This document shows positions 34,626-44,016 of a stretch of DNA of 64,000 nt, piece by piece. A model generated the notes under the pieces. That model was not told the DNA's origin, did no database searches, and saw only the letters and a list, made by a program, of their open reading frames with translations. Every line of letters begins with the position of its first letter. The first letter of the stretch is position 1. This stretch comes from Alphaproteobacteria bacterium (lineage in GTDB: Bacteria > Pseudomonadota > Alphaproteobacteria > Oceanibaculales > Oceanibaculaceae). Location: assembly GCA_018823745.1 (NCBI GenBank), contig JAHJHR010000018.1:62001-126000 (forward strand). The letters are read 5' to 3'. The position numbers were made by a program, and so were the translations under genes.

Positions 34626-36214
34626 TCAGCCGGATCAGCCCGGATGCGCTGAAAGCCGCCATCCGCGATGGCCAGGAGCTGGCCATTCTCGATGTTCGCG
34701 AACAGGGCAGCTATGGCAGGCGCCATTTGTTCTGGGCCGCCAACATGCCGTTGAGCCGGCTTGAGCTGGACGCGCCGGCGATGCTGCCGCGCAAGACCGC
34801 CCGGATCGTGCTCTGTGATGGCGGCGAGGGGCTGGCGCAGCGCGCCGCTGACAGGCTGGCGCTGTGGGGCTATAGCGCCGTCTCGGTGCTGGAGGGCGGG
34901 ACAGAGGCCTGGGCCGCCGCCGGCTATGAATTGTTCAGCGGGGTCTATGTACCCAGCAAGGCCTTCGGCGAATTCGTCGAGCATGAATACCATACCCCCT
35001 CGCTTTCGGCGGATGAGCTGAAGTCGCTGACGGAATCCGGCGAGAAGCTGGTGATTCTCGACAGCCGGCCGATGGATGAATATGCCGCTATGAACATTCC
35101 CGGCGGGATCAATGTGCCGGGGGCGGAGCTGGCCTTGCGGGTGCATGATCTGGCGCCCGATCCCGATACAACCGTTGTGGTGAATTGCGCCGGGCGCACG
35201 CGCTCCATCATCGGTGCGCAGTCGCTAATCAATGCCGGGATACCCAACAAGGTCGTGGCTCTGCGCAACGGCACGATGGGCTGGCATCTGGCGGGCCATA
35301 CGCTGGAGCGCGGCCAAATGCGGCGCTATGACGACACTTCCAAGGCCGGTCTGGCAGCCGCAAAACGCCACACGGCCGAGGTCGCCGCCCGCTTCGGGGT
35401 GAAATCGATCGACCGGGCAGGGGTCGACCGGTTCCGTGAGGTAGCCGGGGAGCGGTCGCTCTATCTGCTCGATGTGCGGGATCCGACCGAATTCGAGACC
35501 GGTCGTGTGCCCGGCTCGCATCCGGCGCCGGGCGGGCAGCTGGTGCAGTCGACCGATGCCTATGTGCCGACGCGCCATGCCCGGATCGTGCTGATCGACG
35601 ATAATGGCGTGCGCGCGACCATGACCGCCTCCTGGCTTGCCCAGATGGGCTGGAACGATGTCTATGTCTATGAAAATGCACTGATTTCAGAGGTGCTTGA
35701 GACGGCACATTATGGTCGCCCGGTGATCTGGCCGGATGATATGCAGATCAAGAGCGTAACGCCGAACGCGCTGAAGATGATGCTGGAGGCGGAGGATGCT
35801 GTGGTCGTCGACCTGGCCCGCAGCCTGTATCACCGCGACCATGGCCACATCCCCGGCGCCTGGTTCGCAATCCGCGCCCATCTGGCGGAGGCCATTCAGA
35901 AACTACCCCCGGCGCGCCGCTATGTCGTCACCTCGGAGGATGGCCGGCTGGCCCGGCTGGCCGCGCCGGAGCTGGCAGCGCTGACCAAGGCGGAAATCTG
36001 CGTTCTGAAGGGCGGCACCGACACCTGGCGCGCCGATGGGCTGCCGACCGAGAAGGGGCTGATCAACACCGCAACCGAAGTCGATGACGTCTATCTGCGG
36101 CCCTATGACCGGGAGCAGGGGATCGAGCAGGCGATGAACGAGTATTTGTCCTGGGAGATCGAGCTGGTTCGCCAGATCGAGCGCGACGGCGACGCAACCT
36201 TCATCAAGTTCTAG
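34622..36214 (+). CDS. Four-domain rhodanese-like sulfurtransferase
   Basis: A 530-residue soluble protein made of four consecutive rhodanese domains (roughly residues 1-105, 120-228, 260-365 and 375-475) with a C-terminal tail. Domain 1 has the persulfide Cys65 (VLCDGGEG) and domain 2 Cys189 (VVNCAGRTRS), both intact loops. Domains 3 and 4 lack the Cys (LIDDNGVR and VTSEDGRL), so they are probably structural or binding modules. It would transfer sulfane sulfur or hydrolyse thiosulfate-type substrates. The coupled cupin upstream suggests thiol oxidation together with sulfur transfer. The substrate is unknown. Confidence 0.9.
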   Translation: MISRISPDALKAAIRDGQELAILDVREQGSYGRRHLFWAANMPLSRLELDAPAMLPRKTARIVLCDGGEGLAQRAADRLALWGYSAVSVLEGGTEAWAAAGYELFSGVYVPSKAFGEFVEHEYHTPSLSADELKSLTESGEKLVILDSRPMDEYAAMNIPGGINVPGAELALRVHDLAPDPDTTVVVNCAGRTRSIIGAQSLINAGIPNKVVALRNGTMGWHLAGHTLERGQMRRYDDTSKAGLAAAKRHTAEVAARFGVKSIDRAGVDRFREVAGERSLYLLDVRDPTEFETGRVPGSHPAPGGQLVQSTDAYVPTRHARIVLIDDNGVRATMTASWLAQMGWNDVYVYENALISEVLETAHYGRPVIWPDDMQIKSVTPNALKMMLEAEDAVVVDLARSLYHRDHGHIPGAWFAIRAHLAEAIQKLPPARRYVVTSEDGRLARLAAPELAALTKAEICVLKGGTDTWRADGLPTEKGLINTATEVDDVYLRPYDREQGIEQAMNEYLSWEIELVRQIERDGDATFIKF

Positions 36215-36238
36215 GCTGGCACGCCCTCCCGGCGGCCC

Positions 36239-36637
36239 TCAATGCGAATGGCCGCAGCCATACAGTGCCTTGGGGTCGATCTCGACCGCATGCGTCTGCA
36301 CCAGCGCACCATCGCGGGCAGCGCGGTAGAAGCAGGTGCGCCGGCCGGTGTGGCAGGCAACGCCGATCTGGTCGACTTTCAGCAGCAGCGTATCGCCATC
36401 GCAATCGACGATCAGCTCCTTCAGGCTCTGCACCTGGCCCGAGCTTTCGCCCTTGCGCCAAAGCGACTGGCGCGACCGCGACCAGTAGCAGACCCGGCCC
36501 GTCTTCAGCGTCTCTTCGATAGAGGCCCGGTTCATCCAGGCCATCATCAGAATTTCGCCGGTATCGTGCTGTTGCGCGATGGCCGGGACCAGCCCGGCAT
36601 CGTCGAACTTCACGACGGCAAACAGGGCGTCGCTCAT
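36239..36637 (-). CDS. hisI: Phosphoribosyl-AMP cyclohydrolase
   Basis: The 132-residue enzyme opens the purine ring of phosphoribosyl-AMP, the third step of histidine synthesis. The metal residues are visible: Asp78, Cys79, Asp80, Asp82 (IVDCDGDT), Cys95 and Cys102 (GVACHTGRRTCFYR) for Zn and Mg. The conserved YWSRSRQSLWRKGESSG segment binds the phosphate. The ATG overlaps the stop of the MetC gene (ATGA). It is separate from a his operon. No HisE domain is fused. Confidence 0.95.
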   Translation of the reverse strand: MSDALFAVVKFDDAGLVPAIAQQHDTGEILMMAWMNRASIEETLKTGRVCYWSRSRQSLWRKGESSGQVQSLKELIVDCDGDTLLLKVDQIGVACHTGRRTCFYRAARDGALVQTHAVEIDPKALYGCGHSH

Positions 36638-37815
36638 GCCGCTTTCCTTGCCCGGTTCAGCCGATCAAAGCCGGCTTCGAGATCAGCGATGATATCGGCC
36701 GGGTCCTCCAGCCCGATATGCAGGCGCAGCAGCGGCCCTTCCGGGTTCCACGGCTCGGCGGTGCGCGGCGGATAGCAGGTCGTCACCAGGCTTTCATAGC
36801 CGCCCCAGCTGGCGCCGATGGAAAACAACTCCAGCTCGTTGATCAGGGCGGCCACGGCCGGCTTCGGCACGTCATTCAGCACGACGCCGAACAGCCCGCT
36901 GGCCCCGGTGAAATCGCGCTTCCACAGGGCATGGTGCGGATTGCTTGGCAGGCCCGGATGCAGCACGCGCGAGACTTCCGGCCGGCTTTCCAGCCAGTTG
37001 GCGACGGCGAGGCCGTTCTGGTGATGCTGTTTCAGCCGGACCGACATGGTGCGCAACCCGCGCAGGCCCAGATACACATCATCCGGCCCGACGCAGTAGC
37101 CCAGCATGGCGGTCACCGCAGACACGGCCGCGAAATGCGGTTCCTTCATCACGACGACGCCCAGCATCGCATCGGAATGGCCGACGACATATTTGGTGGC
37201 GGCGTGGATCGAGATATCGACGCCCTTGTTGAAGCTGTCGAAGAACAGCGGCGTCGCCCAGGTATTGTCGTGCAGGATGACGCAGCCCGCCTTGTGCGCC
37301 TCGGCGGCGATGGCCGGGATATCCTGAATCTCGAAAGTGTGGGTGCCCGGCGATTCGACATAGACCAGCTTCGTGTTCGGCCGGATCAGATCGCCAATGC
37401 CGGCGCCGATCCCCGGTGCGAAATAGGTCGTCTCGACGCCCATGTCCCGCAGCAACCCGTCGCAGAATTTGCGCGTCGGGGCATAGACCACGTCGCAGAC
37501 CAGAATATGGTCGCCGGTCTTGACGAAAGCGAGGATCGCTGCCGATACCGCCGCAGCGCCGGAGGGGTAGAGCAAAGCGCGGTCGCCGCCCTCGATCTCG
37601 GACATCGCCTCCTGCAGGGCGAAGCTGGTGGGCGTGCCGAACCGGCCATAGACCATCTCGCTGTAGAGATTCTTGTGCCGGTTCTCCCAGTCCTCGACAT
37701 CCGCATAGGTGATGGTGGAGGCATGGTAGACGGGCGTGTTGATGATCCGCTCGCGCTTTGCCACGCTGCGCCCGAGATGCGCCAGAAGCGTTTCCTTGCT
37801 GCCGTTCTTTTTCAT
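36634..37815 (-). CDS. metC: Cystathionine beta-lyase (PLP)
   Basis: A 393-residue Cys/Met-metabolism PLP enzyme. PLP lysine lies in HAATKYVVGHSDAM; the phosphate-binding loop is YPSGAAAVSAA; YVESPGTHTFEIQDIPAIA and NTWATPLFF follow. The start KETLLAHLGRSVAKRERIINTPVYHAST suits the bacterial MetC type that converts cystathionine to homocysteine; a gamma-lyase function cannot be excluded. It is the first gene of a two-gene operon with hisI. The promoter is about 50-80 bases upstream. Confidence 0.9.
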   Translation of the reverse strand: MKKNGSKETLLAHLGRSVAKRERIINTPVYHASTITYADVEDWENRHKNLYSEMVYGRFGTPTSFALQEAMSEIEGGDRALLYPSGAAAVSAAILAFVKTGDHILVCDVVYAPTRKFCDGLLRDMGVETTYFAPGIGAGIGDLIRPNTKLVYVESPGTHTFEIQDIPAIAAEAHKAGCVILHDNTWATPLFFDSFNKGVDISIHAATKYVVGHSDAMLGVVVMKEPHFAAVSAVTAMLGYCVGPDDVYLGLRGLRTMSVRLKQHHQNGLAVANWLESRPEVSRVLHPGLPSNPHHALWKRDFTGASGLFGVVLNDVPKPAVAALINELELFSIGASWGGYESLVTTCYPPRTAEPWNPEGPLLRLHIGLEDPADIIADLEAGFDRLNRARKAA

Positions 37816-37867
37816 TGTTTCTCAACCCTGGCGGTGCTGTCGGAGGGGAATGGGGAATTCGATGCGT

Positions 37868-37897
37868 TAGCTAGGAGCCGCCACTCTGTGCTGTCAA
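37868..37897 (-). promoter_or_regulatory. Sigma-70-type promoter for metC-hisI
   Basis: On the minus strand TTGACA (37897-37892) and TAGCTA (37873-37868) are separated by 18 bases (17 if CTAGCT is used). This would start transcription about 45-50 bases before the metC ATG at 37815. Confidence 0.55.
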
Positions 37898-38101
37898 CCC
37901 CGGCGGCCGGATAGCTGGATTGTTGCCAGCCCGATTCCCTTGGAATTGAGTCGAGCGCTTGCCAAATGTCGCCGGCCCATGCTGAATACTAGGCGTAGAA
38001 AGAAGCTTTCGCCTAAAACTTCGGCGTTCTGTGCAGAAAACAGGCATTGCAGCGTCACGATAGGCGGCTGGTTTTCTTTTTATTTCCGGGTATTTACCCT
38101 C

Positions 38102-38118
38102 TGGCGCGCTCCTTGCTT
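38102..38118 (+). promoter_or_regulatory. Sigma-54 (RpoN) promoter upstream of aapJ
   Basis: TGGCGCGCTCCTTGCTT has GG at 38103-38104 and GC at 38115-38116, exactly ten bases apart as RpoN requires, and close to TGGCACG-N4-TTGC. It would start transcription near 38128, 52 bases before the ATG. It fits nitrogen control of amino acid uptake. No clear activator site was seen. The rest of the 364-base gap 37816-38179 holds the divergent metC promoter and no further feature. Confidence 0.72.
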
Positions 38119-38179
38119 TGTGCCAGAGGTGTTGTTCCCGGATTGAACGACAAACCATAATCAACAGGGTGGTTCCACA

Positions 38180-39220
38180 ATGAAAAAATTGAGCCTTTTG
38201 GGCCTCGGCATCGGTTTCCTGGCTGGCTTCACGGTCATGGCCGAGCCTGTGATGGCCCAGTCTACTCTCGAGCAGATCAAGCAGCGCGGTCACCTGCGTT
38301 GCCAGATCGGCACTCCGGCCCCCGGCTTCTACTCGCTGGATGCGAATGGCCAGTGGCAGGGCAGCGACGTGTCCATGTGCCGGGCCGTTGCGACCGCCAT
38401 CTTCGGCGATCCGTCGAAGGTCGAATTCCAGTCGGTGACCAGCGCCGTGCGCTTCACCGCGCTGGCCAATGGCGAATCCGACATGCTGTCGCGTACCGCC
38501 ACCTGGACCGCTTTCCGCGACACCCAGCTGGGCCTGAAGTTTGCTGGCATCAATTTCTATGATGGCCAGGGCTTCCTGGTGCCGAAATCCCTCGGTCTGA
38601 AAAGCGCGCTGGAGCTGAAGGGCGCCACTGTCTGCGTGCTGACCGGTACGACGACCGAACTGAACATGACCGATTACAGCCGGACCAATAATCTGGATCT
38701 GAAGCCGGTCGTGTTCGAGGATTCCAACGTCCGCGACGAAACCTACCGCAATGGCGGCTGCGATGCCGTCACCAACGACAAGTCCGGCCTGGCCTCGACC
38801 CGCTCGAAGTTTGCCAATGCCAATGATCATGTGATCCTGCCGGAGACGATCTCGAAGGAGCCGCTGGGCCCGGTCACCCGCAATGGTGACGATCAGTGGT
38901 TCCAGATCGTGCGCTGGAGCCTCTTCGCGATGATTGCCGCCGAGGAATACGGCGTGACCTCGGCCAATGTCGACCAGATGCTGGCCAAGCCGCCGAGCCC
39001 GGAAGTCGCCCGTTTCCTCGGTGTCGAGGGCGAGCTGAACAAGGGCCTCGGTCTGGAAAAGAACTGGGCCTACAACATCATCAAGAAGGTTGGCAATTAC
39101 GGCGAAGTCTACGAGAAGTACATGGGTGAAGGCCCGGGTGCGATCGGGATTCCGCGCGCCGGTTCGCAGAACGCGCTTTGGACCAAAGGCGGGCTGATGT
39201 ACGCCCCGCCGTTCCGTTAA
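38180..39220 (+). CDS. aapJ: Amino acid ABC transporter, periplasmic binding protein
   Basis: A 346-residue SBP family 3 protein with a Sec signal (LSLLGLGIGFLAGFTVMAEPVMA, cut after about residue 29). The mature start STLEQIKQRGHLRCQIGTPAPGFYSLDANGQW is typical of AapJ/BztA, binding polar amino acids and broad substrates in rhizobia and relatives. The GTTTELN and GCDAVTNDKSGLAS segments bind the ligand. It leads the aapJQMP operon. A stable stem-loop follows the stop, in the usual place for giving extra binding protein. Confidence 0.94.
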   Translation: MKKLSLLGLGIGFLAGFTVMAEPVMAQSTLEQIKQRGHLRCQIGTPAPGFYSLDANGQWQGSDVSMCRAVATAIFGDPSKVEFQSVTSAVRFTALANGESDMLSRTATWTAFRDTQLGLKFAGINFYDGQGFLVPKSLGLKSALELKGATVCVLTGTTTELNMTDYSRTNNLDLKPVVFEDSNVRDETYRNGGCDAVTNDKSGLASTRSKFANANDHVILPETISKEPLGPVTRNGDDQWFQIVRWSLFAMIAAEEYGVTSANVDQMLAKPPSPEVARFLGVEGELNKGLGLEKNWAYNIIKKVGNYGEVYEKYMGEGPGAIGIPRAGSQNALWTKGGLMYAPPFR

Positions 39221-39237
39221 GTCGGATTACGGTTGAG

Positions 39238-39267
39238 ATGCCCGGCCGGGGACACCCGGTCGGGCAT
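39238..39267 (+). promoter_or_regulatory. Intergenic stem-loop between aapJ and aapQ
   Basis: A 13-bp stem (39238-39250 with 39255-39267, one G-T pair) with a GACA loop stands 18 bases after the aapJ stop; no T-tract follows. Such hairpins usually block 3' decay, so upstream binding-protein mRNA outlasts the permease part. Confidence 0.75.
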
Positions 39268-39302
39268 TATCGTAACAGCAGTCATATTTGCGGAGTTCTG
39301 GG

Positions 39303-40499
39303 ATGGCGATACTGGATAAAGGATCGCCGGCGCGGGATATGTCATTTTCCGGCATGGTGAATGACGAGAGATACCGCGCCGTATTTTACCAGATCGTTGT
39401 TTTCGGGCTGATAGCCTGGGGCGGCTGGTATCTGGTTTCGAACACATCACACAATCTGGCGTCCCGGGGCATGAGCTCCGGTTTCGGATTCCTTGGCAAT
39501 ACGGCCGGCTTTGATATTGCCTGGTTTATCATTCCGTATGACCCGCGCATGAGCTATGGCCGGGTGTTTCTTGTTGGTATTACTAATACGCTGATCGTTT
39601 CGCTGATCGCCATCGTTTTTACGACAGTGCTGGGTTTCATTATCGGCATACTTCGACTGTCGAAGAATTGGCTGATCGCCAAGCTGGCCGCCTGGTATGT
39701 CGAATTGCTGCGCAACACGCCGTTGCTGCTGCAGATCCTGTTCTGGTACCTGGCAGTTTTCTCACTTCTGCCGCGGCCCCGGGACAGTGTCAGCATCCTT
39801 GAGGTTTTTCAGCTGAACAATCGGGGTTTCTATTTTCCGTCCCCGGTTCCGGGCGAGCTGTTCTGGCTGACCATGCTGGCGGTGTTGATTGCTATTGCCG
39901 GCACCTATGCCCTGAATGTCTGGAGCAACCGGCGTCAGGCGGAAACAGGCATCCGGTTTCCGGTGCTCTGGCCGTCTCTGGCCATTCTGTTCCTGCTGCC
40001 GGGGCTGGTCTTCCTGGCCTCCGGGACGCCGCTCAGCTTCACCTATCCGGTGTTGCAGGGGTTCAACTTCGTCGGCGGTACCAGCGTTCCGCCCGCCTTC
40101 TGCGCGCTGTTTGTCGCCCTGGTCGTCTATCACTCGGCCTTCATCGGCGAGAATGTCCGGGCCGGCATCCAGTCGGTCAGCCATGGCCAGACCGAGGCTT
40201 CCCATTCCCTGGGGCTGAAGCCGACGCTGACCTTCCGGCTGGTGATCATCCCGCAGGCGATGCGCGCCATCATCCCGCCGCTGATCAGCGCCTGGATGAA
40301 TGTGGTGAAGAATTCGTCCCTGGCGATCGCCATCGGCTTCCCTGATCTGGTTGCCGTGTTCATGCAGACATCGCTGAACCAGTCCGGCCATGCCATCGAG
40401 ATCGTTGCCATGGTGATGGCGTTCTACATGGTGGTCAGCCTGACCATTTCGGCGGCGCTGAATGTCTACAACAAATCCGTCCAGCTGAAGGAGCGTTGA
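39303..40499 (+). CDS. aapQ: Amino acid ABC transporter permease AapQ
   Basis: The 398-residue first permease of the AapJQMP family. It has an N-terminal extension and TM helix, then the type-I importer core with EAA loop QTEASHSLGLKPTLTFRLVIIPQAMRAIIPP and about eight helices. ATG 39303 is chosen; a TTG at 39288 is not needed. It ends three bases before aapM, indicating coupled expression. Confidence 0.93.
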   Translation: MAILDKGSPARDMSFSGMVNDERYRAVFYQIVVFGLIAWGGWYLVSNTSHNLASRGMSSGFGFLGNTAGFDIAWFIIPYDPRMSYGRVFLVGITNTLIVSLIAIVFTTVLGFIIGILRLSKNWLIAKLAAWYVELLRNTPLLLQILFWYLAVFSLLPRPRDSVSILEVFQLNNRGFYFPSPVPGELFWLTMLAVLIAIAGTYALNVWSNRRQAETGIRFPVLWPSLAILFLLPGLVFLASGTPLSFTYPVLQGFNFVGGTSVPPAFCALFVALVVYHSAFIGENVRAGIQSVSHGQTEASHSLGLKPTLTFRLVIIPQAMRAIIPPLISAWMNVVKNSSLAIAIGFPDLVAVFMQTSLNQSGHAIEIVAMVMAFYMVVSLTISAALNVYNKSVQLKER

Positions 40500-40502
40500 G
40501 CG

Positions 40503-41849
40503 ATGGCCAATCTCGATGCTGCCGATACCACCTTTCGGCCAAAACCCAATTTGCCGCCGCCGCCGAACACGGTCGGGGCGGTTGGCTGGATGCGCAAGAA
40601 CCTGTTCAGCAGCGTGCTCAACACCCTGCTGACGCTGGGGGCTATGTGGCTCATCCTGTCTGTTGCCTACACGCTGTTCGACTGGGGCGTGCTGAAAGCC
40701 GTATGGGTCGCGGAAAACCGCCGGGAATGCCTGGACAGGAGCCCTGATGGCGCCTGCTGGGCCGGCGTGATCCACTGGTTCAACACCTTCATGTATGGCC
40801 GCTATCCCTATGCGGAGCAATGGCGCCCCAATCTGGGGCTCGTCATTCTCATCCTGTGGATGCTGCCCTGCTGGCTGCCGCGCGTTACCGGCAAGATCGG
40901 TATCGCCCTCAGCGCCGTGATCATCTTCCCCTTCCTGGCCGGTTACCTGTTCGCTGGCGGGGAAAAGGGGCTGATCCTGCAGATTCTGGTCTCTGCAGGC
41001 ATCGTGACCTTTATCACGATCTGGCTGCATGTCCTGTCCTGCCTGCTGACCGGCCGATCCCTGCCAGTGCATATCCTCGGCATCACCGGCTTTACCGATA
41101 AGGATGACCGCCTGCACAAATACCCTCTGATAGGGGCTTTCGGGCTGGCGCTGATCGTCGTGCTGATCCTGCAATCCGGCTGGGAACCGCCAGAGGTTGG
41201 CACCAATCTCTGGGGCGGGCTGTTCCTGACGCTGGTCATCTCCGGCGTCGGTATCACCACGGCCTTGCCCAGCGGCGTGCTGCTGGCGTTGGGGCGTCGC
41301 TCCAGGATGCCGATCATCCGGGTGTCCTGCATTGCCTTCATCGAGCTGTTCCGCTCGGTGCCGCTGATCACCATCCTGTTCATGGCGGTGACAATGATGC
41401 CGCTGTTCCTGCCGGAGACGGTGACACTGAACCGGCTGGTCCAGGTCATCATCGCGGTCTGCCTGTTCGCGGCGGCCTATATGGCTGAAATCGTGCGCGG
41501 CGGGCTTCAGGCGATTCCGAAGGGCCAGTACGAAGCGGCCCAGTCCATGGGCCTGAATTACTGGAAGATGATGGCGCTGGTCGTCATGCCGCAGGCGCTG
41601 AAGCTGATGATTCCCAACATCGTCGGCAATTTCATCGGCCTGTTCAAGGACACCACGCTGGTATCGATCATCGGGCTTTACGACCTGCTGCTGATGCTGA
41701 AGGCGGTCAGTCAGAACCCGCAATGGAACGGGCTGTATCTGGAGCCCTTCATGTTCGGCACCTTTGTGTTTTTCATCTTCTGCTTCGCCATGTCGACATA
41801 CAGCCAGCATCTGGAGCGTACCCTCGGGTCAGGCCAGGTGAGGCGATGA
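40503..41849 (+). CDS. aapM: Amino acid ABC transporter permease AapM
   Basis: The 448-residue second permease, longer than typical, with the AapM-style periplasmic insert containing [27 protein letters not shown]. The C-terminal core has the EAA loop [37 protein letters not shown]. It heterodimerises with AapQ to carry polar amino acids. The ATP-binding gene follows 37 bases later. Confidence 0.93.
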   Translation: MANLDAADTTFRPKPNLPPPPNTVGAVGWMRKNLFSSVLNTLLTLGAMWLILSVAYTLFDWGVLKAVWVAENRRECLDRSPDGACWAGVIHWFNTFMYGRYPYAEQWRPNLGLVILILWMLPCWLPRVTGKIGIALSAVIIFPFLAGYLFAGGEKGLILQILVSAGIVTFITIWLHVLSCLLTGRSLPVHILGITGFTDKDDRLHKYPLIGAFGLALIVVLILQSGWEPPEVGTNLWGGLFLTLVISGVGITTALPSGVLLALGRRSRMPIIRVSCIAFIELFRSVPLITILFMAVTMMPLFLPETVTLNRLVQVIIAVCLFAAAYMAEIVRGGLQAIPKGQYEAAQSMGLNYWKMMALVVMPQALKLMIPNIVGNFIGLFKDTTLVSIIGLYDLLLMLKAVSQNPQWNGLYLEPFMFGTFVFFIFCFAMSTYSQHLERTLGSGQVRR

Positions 41850-41886
41850 TGGCGGTCTATATGCGACGGGAATGGGGAGTTTTCGA

Positions 41887-42678
41887 ATGAGTGTCGATGA
41901 GATGAACGTCGCCGCCAGCCAGATCAAATCGCAGGTCCAGAACGAGGTCGTCATCGAACTGGTCAATGTGAACAAATGGTTCGGCGAATTCCATGTCCTG
42001 AAGGACATCAACCTGTCGGTCTACAAGGGGGAGCGGATCGTGATCTGCGGCCCCTCGGGATCGGGCAAATCCACGCTGATCCGGTGCATCAACCGGCTGG
42101 AGGAACACCAGAAGGGCGATATCCTGGTCAATGGCGTGACCCTGGACAGCAATTTGAAGAATATCGACGCGATTCGCGGCGATGTCGGCATGGTGTTCCA
42201 GAGCTTCAACCTGTTCCCCCATCTGACGGTGCTGGAGAACTGTACGCTGGCGCCGATCTGGGTGAAGAACACCTCCAAGAGGGAGGCCGAGGAGACCGCC
42301 ATGCATTACCTGACCCGGGTGAAAATCCCGGAGCAGGCGGCGAAATATCCCGGCCAGCTCTCGGGTGGCCAGCAGCAGCGCGTGGCCATTGCCCGCTCGC
42401 TGTGCATGAACCCGTCAATCATGCTGTTCGACGAACCGACATCCGCCCTCGATCCGGAAATGATTTCGGAAGTGCTGGACGTGATGGTCGGGCTGGCGGA
42501 AAGCGGCATGACCATGATTGTGGTTACGCATGAGATGGGCTTTGCCAACAAGGTGGCCGACCGCATCATCTTCATGGATCAGGGCGAGATCGTGGAGCAG
42601 AACGTGCCGGCCGAATTCTTCGGCAATCCGAAATCGGAGCGTACCAAGCTGTTCCTGAGCCAGATCCTGAATCACTGA
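41887..42678 (+). CDS. aapP: Amino acid ABC transporter ATP-binding protein AapP
   Basis: A 263-residue ATPase: Walker [15 protein letters not shown]-loop [17 protein letters not shown], signature [15 protein letters not shown], Walker [16 protein letters not shown]-loop [11 protein letters not shown] 41887 has GGGGAG 7-10 bases upstream; the frame starts at 41872. It energises AapQM. A strong terminator follows. Confidence 0.95.
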   Translation: MSVDEMNVAASQIKSQVQNEVVIELVNVNKWFGEFHVLKDINLSVYKGERIVICGPSGSGKSTLIRCINRLEEHQKGDILVNGVTLDSNLKNIDAIRGDVGMVFQSFNLFPHLTVLENCTLAPIWVKNTSKREAEETAMHYLTRVKIPEQAAKYPGQLSGGQQQRVAIARSLCMNPSIMLFDEPTSALDPEMISEVLDVMVGLAESGMTMIVVTHEMGFANKVADRIIFMDQGEIVEQNVPAEFFGNPKSERTKLFLSQILNH

Positions 42679-42693
42679 TCTGTCAGGCATGAA

Positions 42694-42729
42694 AAAGGCC
42701 GGCGCGGGGCATGCCCATCGCCGGCCTTT
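42694..42729. terminator. Rho-independent terminator after aapP
   Basis: An 11-bp stem (42694-42704 with 42719-42729) with a 14-base loop, followed by ATTTTTC on the plus strand and by TTC on the minus. It also overlaps the stop of the minus-strand gene at 42728, so it may serve both sides. Confidence 0.9.
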
Positions 42730-42958
42730 ATTTTTCAATTTTCTGAATTCTCTCGCCAGAATCAAGAATCTCGAATTCTGTATTGCTAATTTGGTTTACG
42801 GGACTTCCGTCAACCAAGGCCAAGCGTCTTGACCCGCCAAAATACTGCGTTCTTGGAGAACCCAGTGCATTGAACTCGATGATTTTTTCATGCTCGACTA
42901 CGAGATAACTCTCACCGTCTTTGGATACTGCATAAAAGCGGTCAATTTCTCGTTCCAT
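42728..42958 (-). CDS. Small hypothetical protein, lower GC
   Basis: A 76-residue protein rich in Glu, Ile and Ser with a beta-type pattern (FYAVSKDGESYLVVEHEKIIEFNALG). GGAGGTG precedes the ATG with five-base spacing, which supports it as a real gene. The base composition is clearly less GC-rich than its neighbours, so it could be a recent arrival. No family was recognised; no signal or TM segment. Confidence 0.6.
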   Translation of the reverse strand: MEREIDRFYAVSKDGESYLVVEHEKIIEFNALGSPRTQYFGGSRRLALVDGSPVNQISNTEFEILDSGERIQKIEK

Positions 42959-43020
42959 GACGCACCTCCAGCTAATGTTAAGCTAGAATAGCGCCGAAAG
43001 AACAATAAGTGAACAAAAAT

Positions 43021-44016
43021 CTACCGCCGGTGCGCCGGCACTTCCAGACCGAAGAGATGCGGGTGGGCCAGGGAGACCACTTCCCGCCGGATCGGCCGGA
43101 AGCCGCATTTCTGATAAAGTGGCAGCGCGCGGGGATGGTCGAGATCGCAGGTATTGACCGTCACCCGGGCCGGGTTGCTCTCCCAGGCCTGATCGATGCC
43201 CCAGTTCAGCAGGTATTTGCCAAGGCCATGGCCGATGAAATCCGGCATAAGGCCGAAATAGGCGATATCGACGACCTGGAATTCACGCCGGTCGAGCTGC
43301 ACCATACCGGCAGGCACGCCCGCGACGGACAGTACATAGATATCGACGTCATCATCCTGGATGACGGCCTTGATATCCGCATCGGATTCCAGGCGCTTGC
43401 TCACCCAGGCCCAGGGCGCGCCGATGGTGTTGTACAGATAGCGGTAGAAGGAAACCGTCGGCATTTCCGCCCGCTGAAGGGAAAGCCGCATGGCTGGCGC
43501 CGGCACGCTCGGCCGTGTTGGACGCTCGGTCATTTCCAGATAGGTGACGGTGGTTTCGATCTCCGCGTGTTTTGCCGGATCGATGTCGCTGTCCGGGCCG
43601 CCCCGCAGCCAGCGGGTCAGCAGGCTGCGTTCCTCCTCGCGATAGCCAAGCCGTTCATAGAAGGCCTTCACCTTCGTATTGGTCGGGCGGATCAGCAGCA
43701 TCACCTTGTTGATGCCGCGGCCCATCAGCCAGGCCTCGGCATGGGCGATCAGCGCCTTACCATACCCGCCGCCCTGAAGGGCAGGGTCGACGGCGACGTA
43801 ATACAGCCAGCCGCGATGCCCGTCGCTGCCGGCCAGCGTGCTGGCGACCACGCGGCCTTCCTGCTCGCCAACGAATATCTCGCTGGCGGGGCTGGCCATG
43901 GCCAGCGCAATGTCGGCCTGCGGATCATTATAGGAGACGGTGAGGCCGCAGCTCTTCCACAGCGCCGCAACAGCCTCGATATCGTCGAAGGCAATCGGCC
44001 GGATCTTCAGCTTCAT
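43021..44016 (-). CDS. Double-GNAT acetyltransferase
   Basis: A 331-residue protein with two GNAT modules. The N-terminal one (about 1-150) has the acetyl-CoA loop VDPALQGGGYGKALIAHAEAW (YpeA-like) and the C-terminal one (about 170-325) has LMPDFIGHGLGKYLLNWGID. The start ATG (44016) overlaps the stop of the sulfurtransferase gene (ATGA, 44013-44016), which supports it over the upstream start at 44052. The acceptors are unknown. Confidence 0.87.
   Translation of the reverse strand: MKLKIRPIAFDDIEAVAALWKSCGLTVSYNDPQADIALAMASPASEIFVGEQEGRVVASTLAGSDGHRGWLYYVAVDPALQGGGYGKALIAHAEAWLMGRGINKVMLLIRPTNTKVKAFYERLGYREEERSLLTRWLRGGPDSDIDPAKHAEIETTVTYLEMTERPTRPSVPAPAMRLSLQRAEMPTVSFYRYLYNTIGAPWAWVSKRLESDADIKAVIQDDDVDIYVLSVAGVPAGMVQLDRREFQVVDIAYFGLMPDFIGHGLGKYLLNWGIDQAWESNPARVTVNTCDLDHPRALPLYQKCGFRPIRREVVSLAHPHLFGLEVPAHRR

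Noticed and set aside
39762-41810. Minus-strand open frame of 682 codons opposite aapQ and aapM
   Set aside because: Same shadow pattern; the plus-strand permeases are unmistakable and the frame has no domain.
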